A DNA stretch of 64,000 nucleotides from Rhizobium sp. G21 (GTDB lineage: Bacteria > Pseudomonadota > Alphaproteobacteria > Rhizobiales > Rhizobiaceae), in the NCBI RefSeq assembly GCF_014158035.1, contig NZ_JACFXW010000001.1, positions 2,489,501 to 2,553,500 on the forward strand, read 5' to 3'. The position numbers and the translations under genes are program-made. This document shows, one piece after another, positions 41,581 through 49,734 of this stretch (its first letter is position 1; each line of letters begins with the position of its first letter). The notes below the pieces were generated by a model. That model did not search any database. It was not told where the DNA came from and saw nothing but the letters and a program-made list of their open reading frames with translations.

Positions 41581-41595
41581 GTTGTATGGTACAAC
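41581..41595. promoter_or_regulatory. Inverted repeat upstream of the MarR-GNAT gene
   Basis: GTTGTA-TGG-TACAAC, perfect 6-bp arms with a 3-base centre, ends 14 bases before the start of the MarR-type gene and lies in the leuB divergent region. MarR regulators often bind such repeats to repress their own gene; binding is inferred. Confidence 0.6.
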
Positions 41596-41609
41596 TATCG
41601 GGAGGGAGC

Positions 41610-42554
41610 ATGCGGCAAGAGATCGACGCTATCCGCCAATCGTCGAGACGGCTGGTGCGGGAGCTCGGCTTTCTTCGACGAGGGCTCGCCGGCACGACCC
41701 TGTCGCCGTCGGCGGTTCACACGCTGGTCGAACTGATGCAGACGGACCTGACCGCCAAGAATCTCGCATCGCTGTTGCTGCTGGAAAAGTCCAGCGTCAG
41801 CCGCCTTCTTGCAAAGCTTTCGGAAGACGGATTGTTGGCGGAGGAGAGCGACGACGGGGACAAACGGAGAAAAAGGCTCTTCCTGACCGATAAAGGCGTG
41901 GCGCTCGCCGCCGCCATCGATCGCTATGCCGACAATCAGGTGTCCCGAGCGTTGACGACGTGCGATCCCGGCCGGCGCAGACTGATCCGCGAGGGGCTGA
42001 ACGCCTATGCCGATGCGCTTGCGGAGGTCAGGACCGGCGCTTCGTCTGCGCCTCCCGAGGTCGAAATCGTCTCCGGCTACAGGCCGGGCTGCATCGGCGC
42101 CATAGCCGGACTTCACGCTCGCTATTATAGCCGGCGGTGGAAATTCGGAGCCGCCTTCGAAGCGAAGGTCGCATCCGGATTGGCGGAGTTCATCGGCCGC
42201 GCCTCCAGGACCTGCAACGAAATCTGGCTGGCTGTGCAGGGGGACGACATCGTCGGGTCGGCGGCCATCGACGGCGAGGATCTCGGCGATGGAAAAGCGC
42301 ATCTGCGCTGGGTCATCGTCGAGGAGCGGATGCAGGGGCGAGGACTGGGGCGACGTTTCATGCAGCGGGCGCTCGAATTCTCCGACAGAAACGATTTCAA
42401 GGAAATCCACCTCTGGACATTCGCCGGCCTCGACCCCGCCCGCGCCCTCTACGAACGATCGGGCTTCAGGTTGCAGGAGGAATGGCTGGGACATCAGTGG
42501 GGCGCGGAGGTCAGGGAGCAACGTTTCATGCGCACCCGTACGCTCCCTCGCTGA
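41610..42554 (+). CDS. MarR-family regulator fused to a GNAT acetyltransferase
   Basis: 314 residues. Residues about 1-145 are a MarR winged helix ([24 protein letters not shown], then [15 protein letters not shown] with the wing). Residues about 150-314 are a GNAT domain with an acetyl-CoA loop at [17 protein letters not shown] and the LYERSGF motif. Such fusions are known in proteobacteria, but their ligands are mostly unknown. GGGAGGGAG precedes the ATG at 41610, so I prefer it to an ATG eight codons earlier that overlaps the palindrome. Confidence 0.88.
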   Translation: MRQEIDAIRQSSRRLVRELGFLRRGLAGTTLSPSAVHTLVELMQTDLTAKNLASLLLLEKSSVSRLLAKLSEDGLLAEESDDGDKRRKRLFLTDKGVALAAAIDRYADNQVSRALTTCDPGRRRLIREGLNAYADALAEVRTGASSAPPEVEIVSGYRPGCIGAIAGLHARYYSRRWKFGAAFEAKVASGLAEFIGRASRTCNEIWLAVQGDDIVGSAAIDGEDLGDGKAHLRWVIVEERMQGRGLGRRFMQRALEFSDRNDFKEIHLWTFAGLDPARALYERSGFRLQEEWLGHQWGAEVREQRFMRTRTLPR

Positions 42555-42604
42555 CGCGGCGAACTTGCCAGAGTGAAAAACTCCCTTTACAGAGAGAACC
42601 GCTC

Positions 42605-42696
42605 TAACGGGGTGCTGCGATCGGCAACGATCGTCGGCTGAGAGGTCCCAAGACCAACCCGAAGAACCTGATCCGGTTAGCACCGGCGGAGGGATT
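42605..42696 (+). ncRNA. TPP riboswitch (THI element)
   Basis: The conserved elements GGGGTGCT, GGCTGAGA, ACCC, GAACCTGATCCGG and CACCGGCGGAGGGA occur in the order of the thiamine pyrophosphate aptamer. It lies 58 bases before thiB. TPP binding most likely reduces expression of the thiBPQ transporter genes; there is no clear intrinsic terminator in the short expression platform, so control may be at translation initiation. Confidence 0.95.
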
Positions 42697-42754
42697 AGAC
42701 GGCACGATATCTCAGCGCCCTATTCCCGTTTGTTGAAACATGAAGGAGGCGCTG

Positions 42755-43765
42755 ATGCGCAACGCGACCCTGTATTCTCTGGCGGCCCTCGCCGCTTTCT
42801 CCCTCGCCCATCCCGCTTTTTCGGCCGAGAAGACGCTGACGATCTACACTTATGAAAGCTTCACCTCGGAATGGGGTCCCGGCCCCAAGGTGAAGGCGGC
42901 GTTCGAAAAGACCTGCGCCTGCAAGGTGGATTATGTCAGCCTCGGCGACGGGGTGGCGCTGCTGACGCGTCTCAAGACCGAGGGAGACAGGACCAAGGCC
43001 GACATCGTGCTCGGCCTCGACAACAATCTGGTGCAGGAAGCGCGCGACACGGGCATGTTCGCCGATCACGGCGTCGACACCACCGGCGTCGCGATCCCCG
43101 GCGGTTTCAGCGATCCCGTCTTCGTGCCCTATGACTACGGCCACTTCGCCGTGATCTACGACACCGAGACGATGAAGAGCCCACCGAAGAGCCTGAACGA
43201 GCTGGTCGAGGGCAATCCGGACGAGAAGATCGTCATCGAAGATCCCCGCACCTCCACGCCCGGTCTCGGCCTGCTGGTCTGGATGAAGGCGGTCTATGGC
43301 GACAAGGCGGGCGAGGCCTGGACGAAGCTCAAGCCGCGCGTGCTCACCGTGACGCCGGGCTGGTCGGAAGCCTATGGGCTGTTCACCAAGGGCGAAGCGC
43401 CGATGGTGCTGTCCTACACCACCTCGCCGGCCTATCACATGATCGCCGAGAGCCAGAACCGCTACCAGGCCGCCGCCTTCTCCGAGGGACATCCGATCCA
43501 GGTCGAAGTCGCGGGCATGGTGAAGACGACGAAAGACGCGGAGCTCGCGCGCTCCTTCCTCAGCTTCATGATCTCGCCCGAGTTTCAGGACGTCATTCCC
43601 GAGAACAACTGGATGATGCCGGCCGCCAAGACATCGGCGCCGCTCAACCCGGTGTTCGGCAAGCTGGTCAATCCCGAGAAGACGCTGGTGATCGCGCCGG
43701 AAGAGGTCGCGGCCCAGCGCAAGGCCTGGATCGACGAATGGCTGGCTGCCATGAGCATGAAGTAA
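42755..43765 (+). CDS. thiB: Thiamine ABC transporter substrate-binding protein
   Basis: 336 residues. A signal peptide (residues 1-24, ending AFSA) is followed by [21 protein letters not shown], characteristic of ThiB. It binds thiamine or its phosphates in the periplasm and delivers them to ThiP. AAGGAGG lies directly before the ATG at 42755, so an ATG at 42740 is less likely. It is under the TPP riboswitch and followed by thiP after 8 bases. Confidence 0.95.
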   Translation: MRNATLYSLAALAAFSLAHPAFSAEKTLTIYTYESFTSEWGPGPKVKAAFEKTCACKVDYVSLGDGVALLTRLKTEGDRTKADIVLGLDNNLVQEARDTGMFADHGVDTTGVAIPGGFSDPVFVPYDYGHFAVIYDTETMKSPPKSLNELVEGNPDEKIVIEDPRTSTPGLGLLVWMKAVYGDKAGEAWTKLKPRVLTVTPGWSEAYGLFTKGEAPMVLSYTTSPAYHMIAESQNRYQAAAFSEGHPIQVEVAGMVKTTKDAELARSFLSFMISPEFQDVIPENNWMMPAAKTSAPLNPVFGKLVNPEKTLVIAPEEVAAQRKAWIDEWLAAMSMK

Positions 43766-43773
43766 GCCGGCTC

Positions 43774-45366
43774 ATGATCCGCTCGCGCGAGGACAGGGTC
43801 TGGATCTCGGCCGGCTTCTTCAGCCTGGCCGGCATCCTGCTGTTCGTCGCGCTCGCGGCGGCCGGCCTTCTGGCCGCCGCGCCGGAGGCCTCCTACCCGC
43901 CCCTGACCTATCTCTGGCATCTGACGGCGTTTACGCTCTGGCAGGCCTTTCTGTCGACGGCGTTGTCGGTGGCGTTCGCCGTTCCTGTGGCGCTGGCCTT
44001 GGCGCGTCGACCGTCTTTTCCGGGGCGCGGTTTCGTCGTTGCGCTAATGGTCCTGCCTTTGGGGCTGCCGGTGCTGCCGGCGGTGTTCGGGCTGGTCGAG
44101 ATCTGGGGGCGGCAAGGGCTCGCCAATGACGCGCTGGTGTGGTTCGGGGCTCCGCGACTGTCGATCTATGGTCTCTCCGGCATTCTGATCGCCCATGTTT
44201 TCTTCAACCTGCCGCTCGCCGTGCGGTTTCTGCTGACGGGCCTCGACGCGACGCCGCGCGACGAATGGCGGCTCGCCGCCAGTCTCGGCTTTTCCCGGCT
44301 CTCCCTTTTCCGGTTCGTCGAGGGGCCGGCGCTCCTCAAAGCCTTGCCTGGCGCGACGGGCCTGATCTTCATGCTGTGCATGACCAGTTTCACCATCATC
44401 CTGACGCTGGGAGGCGGTCCGGCGACATCGACGCTGGAAGTCGCGATCTATCAGGCTCTGAAATTCGATTTCGATCCGGCACGAGCGCTGGCGCTCACAT
44501 TGCTGCAGATTGTTTTGACCGGCTTCGTTTTCCAGGTTCTTCGTCTCGCGCCTGACGTCGAACACGCCCGCTCGACGCTGTCGTCACGGCCTTTCCGACC
44601 GGATGCGCGAGGCGCCTGGGCACTGGGAGTCGACAGTGTGATCATCCTCGTCTTCACCCTGTTCGTGGCCGCGCCGCTCGTCGCGGCGGCGTCTGCCGGA
44701 GTAAGGGCGGATCTATTCCGTCTCGTCTCTGATCCTCTCTTTCACCGCGCGCTGTCGATAAGCCTCGTCATCGCCATATCCGCCGGACTCCTCTCCACCC
44801 TGCTCGGCTATACGCTGCTCCAGGCGCGGCGGCGGTTTGCGCCGGGATCGCTGGCGCGGCGGAGCCTCGGCCTCACCGACTTCATCCTGCTGCTGCCGCC
44901 GCTGGCGCTGGGGGCAGGCTGGTTTGTGCTGACGCTCCGCCTGGGATGGGTCGGCGTCGGCGCGCCCTTCGCCGTCATCGTCATCAACGCGCTAATGGCG
45001 ATGCCCTTCGTCGCCCGCGCTTTGGGGCCGTCGCTCGACAGCCATGTCCATCGCACCGAGCATCTGGCGCTCAGTCTGGGGGTGACCGGGTGGAACCGGC
45101 TGCGGCTGATCGATTGGCCGGCGCTGAAGACGCCGCTTCTTACCGCGCTCGCTTTCGCCATGGCGCTTTCGCTCGGCGATCTCGGCGCCATCGCCCTGTT
45201 CGGCGACGACAATTTCATCACCTTGCCGGCCCTGCTCTACGCCAAGCTCGGCAGTTACCGCGGCACGGACGCCGCCGGTCTGTCACTGATCCTAGGCCTT
45301 GTCTGTCTCGCGCTGATGGCGCCGGCGTTGAGGTCTTTTTCTGCAGAGGGGGCGCATCATGGCTGA
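43774..45366 (+). CDS. thiP: Thiamine ABC transporter permease
   Basis: 530 residues with about 12 transmembrane segments in two fused permease halves. Each half has an EAA-like cytoplasmic loop: DEWRLAASLGFSRLSLFRF in the first and LALSLGVTGWNRLRLIDWP in the second. ThiP forms the membrane channel of the thiamine importer. The start overlaps nothing, but its end overlaps thiQ by 8 bases, showing a tightly coupled operon. Confidence 0.94.
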   Translation: MIRSREDRVWISAGFFSLAGILLFVALAAAGLLAAAPEASYPPLTYLWHLTAFTLWQAFLSTALSVAFAVPVALALARRPSFPGRGFVVALMVLPLGLPVLPAVFGLVEIWGRQGLANDALVWFGAPRLSIYGLSGILIAHVFFNLPLAVRFLLTGLDATPRDEWRLAASLGFSRLSLFRFVEGPALLKALPGATGLIFMLCMTSFTIILTLGGGPATSTLEVAIYQALKFDFDPARALALTLLQIVLTGFVFQVLRLAPDVEHARSTLSSRPFRPDARGAWALGVDSVIILVFTLFVAAPLVAAASAGVRADLFRLVSDPLFHRALSISLVIAISAGLLSTLLGYTLLQARRRFAPGSLARRSLGLTDFILLLPPLALGAGWFVLTLRLGWVGVGAPFAVIVINALMAMPFVARALGPSLDSHVHRTEHLALSLGVTGWNRLRLIDWPALKTPLLTALAFAMALSLGDLGAIALFGDDNFITLPALLYAKLGSYRGTDAAGLSLILGLVCLALMAPALRSFSAEGAHHG

Positions 45367-46089
45367 TTTCGGGAGAGACCCGCTCGATCTCGAGATCGAC
45401 GATCTCGGCATCTCCTTCGGCGCGCGGAATTTCCGCTATCGACTTCACATCGAAGGACCTGGCGTCGTCGCGGTCACCGGGCCGTCGGGCGCGGGAAAAT
45501 CGACGCTCTTTCATCTGCTGGCCGGATTCGAGACGCCCGAGCGCGGCCGGATCGTCCTCAATGGCGTCGACGTCACCCATCTGCCGCCGGGACGCCGTCC
45601 GCTGACCTATGTATTTCAGGAACACAATCTCTTCGCTCACCTCAGCCTGTTCGACAATGTCGCGCTCGGGATCAGCCCTGCCCTGCGGCTCGACGCGGCG
45701 GCGCGTGCGGAGGTGTCGGCGGCGTTCGAAGCCGTCGGTCTCGCCGGCTTCGAACGCCGCAAGCCCGCCGATCTCTCCGGCGGCGAGAAGCAGCGTGCGG
45801 CTTTCGCCCGCGCGCTGCTCCGGAAGCGGCCGCTGCTGCTGCTCGACGAACCGTTCGCCAGTCTCGACGAACGGTTGCGCCGGGAGATGGGCGACCTCGT
45901 CCGGTCCATGCAACGATCCGCGGCGATGATCGTTATGATGATCACACATGACCGGAGCGAGATCATGACCATTGCCGATCGGGTCGTGGGATCGACCATG
46001 GCGCCATTGCCTTCGCGGGATCCGCCGCAGAGTGGACAAAGACCGGCGAAATCACGGATAAAGCGGCGTCCAGCCTCAAATTCGACTGA
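45359..46089 (+). CDS. thiQ: Thiamine ABC transporter ATPase, frameshifted near its end
   Basis: 243 residues when restored. The Walker A GPSGAGKST is at residues 41-49, the signature LSGGEKQR at 139-146 and Walker B LLLLDEP at 159-165. ThiQ powers thiamine import. After IADRVV the frame becomes unlike the family and runs to 46147; one more G in the run at 45988-45990 gives IDHGAIAFAGSAAEWTKTG and a stop at 46089, the normal length. Confidence 0.92.
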
Positions 46090-46156
46090 TTTCGTTAAGA
46101 ATTTGACGGCGTCGGCATATCAGATTGTGCTATGCAACACGTCGTGAAATCGGCTA

Positions 46157-47737
46157 ATGGTGCCCCGTCCGGTTGAATACGGGCAAGAAGAGGACAGCGC
46201 TCTGACAGTCGGAAGCAGGAGATCGAGCGGCGACCAGAGACCTGGCGGACGAAATCGTCGTGCGCGCCGGGACAATCTGTTGCGCGCCATCGCCCTGACG
46301 GGAGTGACGCTGTTCGCCTCGGGCTGCCAATCCATCCTGGAACAGAGCTACGAGCCCAATATCGCGCCTTCCACCTCGCCGCAAATCGTCGATGAAGTGC
46401 AGAAGAACGATCCTCGCGCCGAGCTGGGCGCGCGAGAGCATCCGCGCATCGTCGCCTCCTATGGCGGCGAATATCACGATCTCAAGACCGAACAGTTGGT
46501 GGCGCGCATTACCGGCGCGCTGACCGTGGTGTCGGAAAACCCGGCGCAATCCTATCGGATCACCATTCTCAATTCACCGGCCATCAATGCTTTCGCCCTG
46601 CCCGGCGGTTACGTCTATGTGACGCGCGGGCTTCTGGCTCTGGCCACCGACGCGTCGGAAGTGGCCGCCGTGCTCAGCCATGAGATGGCGCATGTGACCG
46701 CCAATCACGGCATCGAGCGCCAGCAGCGCGAGGAAGCCGCGGTGATCGCCAGCCGCGTGGTCAGTGAGGTGCTCTCCTCGGAAATCGCCGGCAAGCAGGC
46801 GCTGGCGCGCTCCAAACTCCGCCTCGCCGCCTTCTCGCGCAATCAGGAGCTCCAGGCCGACGTCATCGGCGTCCGCATGCTCGGCGAAGCGGGCTATGAC
46901 CCCTATGCCGCGGCGCGCTTTCTCGATGCGATGGCGGCGTTTCAGAAGTTCAACGCCGGAACGGACGGCGCGGGACTGGGCCTCGACTTCCTGTCGAGCC
47001 ATCCGTCGACGCCGCAGCGCGTCGAGCTCGCGCGCATGCATGCCCGACAATTCGGCATGGAAGGCAAGGCGGGCGATCGCGGCAGCGACTATTTCCTCGC
47101 CGGCATCGATGGACTGCTCTATGGCGACAGCCCGCAGGAGGGCTACGTGCGCGGCCAGTCCTTCCTGCACGGCAATCTCGGCATACGTTTCGACACGCCG
47201 CCCGGCTTCCGGATCGACAACAAGGTCGACGCTGTCATGGCGACGGGGCCCGGAGATGTGGCGATCCGCTTCGATCTGGTGGACGACAATTCCGGCGGCA
47301 GCCTCGCGGCCTATATTTCCAGCGGCTGGGTGACCGGTCTCCTGCCCGAGACGGTTCGAATCTCGACCGTCAACGGCATGCCGGCGGCGGTGGCCCGGGC
47401 CTCCGCGGAGCGGTGGGATTTCGACGTCACCGTGGTGAGAGACGGTCAGAAGATCTATCGCTTCCTCACGGCGGTGCCGAAAGGCCAGGACGCGCTGTTG
47501 AAATCGACGGCGGATCGGCTGCGCGCGACATTCCGCCGCATGAGCCCCTCCGAGATCGGCTCGCTCAAGCCGCTGCGCATTCGCGTCATCGAAGCAAAGG
47601 CCGGCGATACGGCAGCCTCCATCGCCCAGCGCATGCTCGGCACAGATCGCAAGCTGGATCTCTTCCTGCTTCTGAACGGACTGACGCCACAGGCGCGGAT
47701 CGCGCCCGGCGACAAGCTGAAGATCGTCGCGGAATAG
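46157..47737 (+). CDS. M48 metalloprotease lipoprotein with C-terminal LysM-like domain
   Basis: 526 residues. A hydrophobic stretch ends in a lipobox (LFASGC, cysteine 57). The zinc motif HEMAH at residues 175-179 is followed by the third ligand in NQELQADVIGVRML. The last 60 residues (IRVIEAKAGDTAASIAQRML, then IAPGDKLKIVAE) resemble a LysM-type fold. The architecture resembles BepA/YfgC, outer-membrane quality-control proteases, but with a LysM-like tail rather than TPR repeats. The 40-residue stretch before the signal is long, so the start is uncertain. Confidence 0.85.
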   Translation: MVPRPVEYGQEEDSALTVGSRRSSGDQRPGGRNRRARRDNLLRAIALTGVTLFASGCQSILEQSYEPNIAPSTSPQIVDEVQKNDPRAELGAREHPRIVASYGGEYHDLKTEQLVARITGALTVVSENPAQSYRITILNSPAINAFALPGGYVYVTRGLLALATDASEVAAVLSHEMAHVTANHGIERQQREEAAVIASRVVSEVLSSEIAGKQALARSKLRLAAFSRNQELQADVIGVRMLGEAGYDPYAAARFLDAMAAFQKFNAGTDGAGLGLDFLSSHPSTPQRVELARMHARQFGMEGKAGDRGSDYFLAGIDGLLYGDSPQEGYVRGQSFLHGNLGIRFDTPPGFRIDNKVDAVMATGPGDVAIRFDLVDDNSGGSLAAYISSGWVTGLLPETVRISTVNGMPAAVARASAERWDFDVTVVRDGQKIYRFLTAVPKGQDALLKSTADRLRATFRRMSPSEIGSLKPLRIRVIEAKAGDTAASIAQRMLGTDRKLDLFLLLNGLTPQARIAPGDKLKIVAE

Positions 47738-47781
47738 AGGCGCGCGGGCTGCGGCCCTAGTCGAGAAACACCTGAAAATGC

Positions 47782-47806
47782 AAAACCCGGAGTTTTTGGC
47801 TCCGGG
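47782..47806 (-). terminator. Rho-independent terminator after carD
   Basis: A 7-bp stem (CCCGGAG at 47786-47792 with 47800-47806) with a 7-base loop and four T on the minus strand. It lies between the convergent protease gene and carD. Confidence 0.8.
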
Positions 47807-47834
47807 CTTGGCAATGAGGGAATGGAAAGCAGGT

Positions 47835-48404
47835 TCAGGCTGCCTCTTCCTGCTCGTCGTCTTCGGTGATCTTGCCGGAGCGGCGCGGGCTCTTGGCGAG
47901 ATTGGTCTCGACCAGGCGCACGGCTTCGGTTTCGGACATCTTGTTGACGGCGGCGATTTCGCGAGCCATGCGGTCCAGAGCCTGTTCATAGAGCTGACGC
48001 TCGGAATAGGATTGTTCCGGCTGGTTTTCGGCGCGATAGAGGTCGCGAACTACTTCGGCGATCGAAATCAGGTCGCCCGAATTGATCTTGGCGTCATATT
48101 CCTGAGCACGGCGCGACCACATGGTGCGCTTCACCCGCGCCTTGCCCTGCACGACCTTGAGCGCGCGATCGACGAAATCGGTTTCGGACAGCTTGCGCAT
48201 GCCGATGCTGACGGCTTTCGCCACCGGAACCTTCAGGCGCATCTTGTCCTTCTCGAAATCGATCACGAAGAGCTCGAGCTTCATGCCGGCGACTTCTTGC
48301 TCTTCGATCGTGACAATCTGACCGACGCCATGCGCGGGATAAACGATCGACTCACCGGTCTTGAAACCGTGACGGGCTGAAGTCTTCTTGATCTGGGTTG
48401 TCAT
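47835..48404 (-). CDS. carD: CarD-like transcriptional regulator
   Basis: 189 residues. The CarD/CdnL/TRCF RNA-polymerase-interacting domain is at residues about 14-90 (FKTGESIVYPAHGVGQI, VIDFEKDKMRLKVPV), followed by a helical DNA-contacting domain (KRTMWSRRAQEYDAKINSGD). Such proteins stabilise open promoter complexes, including rRNA promoters. The C-terminus is acidic. I chose the ATG at 48404 (MTTQIKKTSARHGF). Confidence 0.95.
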   Translation of the reverse strand: MTTQIKKTSARHGFKTGESIVYPAHGVGQIVTIEEQEVAGMKLELFVIDFEKDKMRLKVPVAKAVSIGMRKLSETDFVDRALKVVQGKARVKRTMWSRRAQEYDAKINSGDLISIAEVVRDLYRAENQPEQSYSERQLYEQALDRMAREIAAVNKMSETEAVRLVETNLAKSPRRSGKITEDDEQEEAA

Positions 48405-48836
48405 GCTTTTCACAAACTCCCTAAAATGCTTCCGGTTGCCCGGGTGCGGCCCAGGGGCCGGGGAGGCGACGCTTCGCCTGGTAGTCTGACCGCCACATGT
48501 AAATTGCAGGCAAGCCCTTGTTGCGGAGCGGATGAAATCAGTCCACCGAATGGTGCAGGTTTCAAGAGCGCCGCATGAAGGGATCGTAGCTTTCGTGATG
48601 TTTGGGCATATTACGCCCTTCGGGATCAGTGGAAGAGTGTCTACCACAAAAACGGTGGAAATCAATAATTTGCTTTGACCCGCCGCAAGTGGCTCCGCGA
48701 TGCTTCGCATCGTGGTTAAGCAGGGGAATCAGATCCATGGGCGGCGCGCGCTCGTCGTCTGTGGTCGTTGCGCCCCGCCCGGGCTGTCTCGACCGCCAAT
48801 GGCTCACGCCTAACGCGCGGTCGTCTCGTCCATCCG
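48405..48836. other. Gap between carD and fdxA
   Basis: 432 bases upstream of carD and downstream of fdxA. A minus-strand TTG-started frame (48562-48840) overlaps the fdxA stop but has no recognisable motif and unusual codon use, so I do not call it. The region probably holds the carD promoter; I found only a weak match to a sigma-70 site. Confidence 0.5.
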
Positions 48837-49175
48837 TCAATCGCCAGCGCCCGGCTTTTCAGAAAAGAACTTTTCGAATTTGCCTTCGACGCCGTCCATG
48901 TCCTTGGCTTCGGGCAACGCATCGCGCTTCTGCGTGATATTGGGCCAGATCGAAGCGTATTCCGCATTCAATTTCAACCACTTATCCAGACCGCTCTCGG
49001 TATCCGGCTTGATGGCTTCCGCAGGACATTCCGGCTCGCAGACGCCGCAGTCGATGCATTCGTCCGGATGGATGACCAGGAAATTCTCACCCTCGTAGAA
49101 ACAGTCGACCGGGCACACTTCCACGCAGTCCGTGTACTTGCACTTGATGCAGTTGTCGGTCACGACATAAGTCAT
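48837..49175 (-). CDS. fdxA: Ferredoxin, 7Fe type (FdxA)
   Basis: 112 residues. The N-terminal cluster pattern [18 protein letters not shown] and the second cluster [13 protein letters not shown] give seven to eight cysteines for a [3Fe-4S] and a [4Fe-4S] cluster, as in FdxA of alphaproteobacteria. The rest is an acidic C-terminal extension. It is an electron carrier, partner unknown. The position next to carD and the S4 protein is conserved. Confidence 0.95.
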   Translation of the reverse strand: MTYVVTDNCIKCKYTDCVEVCPVDCFYEGENFLVIHPDECIDCGVCEPECPAEAIKPDTESGLDKWLKLNAEYASIWPNITQKRDALPEAKDMDGVEGKFEKFFSEKPGAGD

Positions 49176-49335
49176 TCGAAGGCTCCAGATAAAGTCGAGT
49201 CAACGGGGCCCGGCACGGCCCAAAGATCGTTTGTCCACTAGCTTCTTTGCCCCTGCTTTGCAAGGCGACGACAGGGAAAACGAGGGTTGCGGCATATGCA
49301 TATCTGCCTTGCGCGAGGCTTACGCGACGCAATTC

Positions 49336-49731
49336 TCAGGGCTCGAAATCGTAGCGCCCCTTCAGCCGTTCCATCTGGCGACGCTCTTTCTTTTCGGGCC
49401 GGCCCGCGCCGGGTTCGCGCGTCGCCTGCTCGAACTTCGTCAGGCGCTCGCGCGGCGGCGTCTCGTCGTCATAGAGCAGCCGCGCTTCCTCAAAGGGGCC
49501 GCGCCGCTCTCCCGCCGCCTTGACGACGACGATCACGTGCTTTTCGGCTGTGGCCACCTCAAGCCGATCGCCGATCTTCACGTCGGCGCTCGGGCGTCGG
49601 ACCTTGTCGCCGTTCACGGCGACATGACCCGCCTCGATCCAGCCCTGCGCCAGCGTGCGCGACTTGGCGATTCTGGTGAAGAACAGCCATTTGTCGATCC
49701 GCTGGCGTTGGCTGGCCGAGGCGTCGTTCAT
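49336..49731 (-). CDS. RNA-binding S4 domain protein (HslR-like)
   Basis: 131 residues. The S4 domain covers about residues 10-70: RIDKWLFFTRIAKSRTLAQ, then GHVAVNGDKVRRPS. Hsp15/HslR proteins bind stalled 50S subunits with nascent chains after heat shock; a ribosome-related role here is inferred. The tail is basic. It lies 3 bases after the helicase gene's stop, so the two may be co-transcribed. Confidence 0.9.
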   Translation of the reverse strand: MNDASASQRQRIDKWLFFTRIAKSRTLAQGWIEAGHVAVNGDKVRRPSADVKIGDRLEVATAEKHVIVVVKAAGERRGPFEEARLLYDDETPPRERLTKFEQATREPGAGRPEKKERRQMERLKGRYDFEP

Positions 49732-49734
49732 CCG

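Noticed and set aside
48562..48840. TTG-started 92-residue frame overlapping the fdxA stop
   Set aside because: No family match, codon use unlike neighbours, likely part of the carD upstream region.
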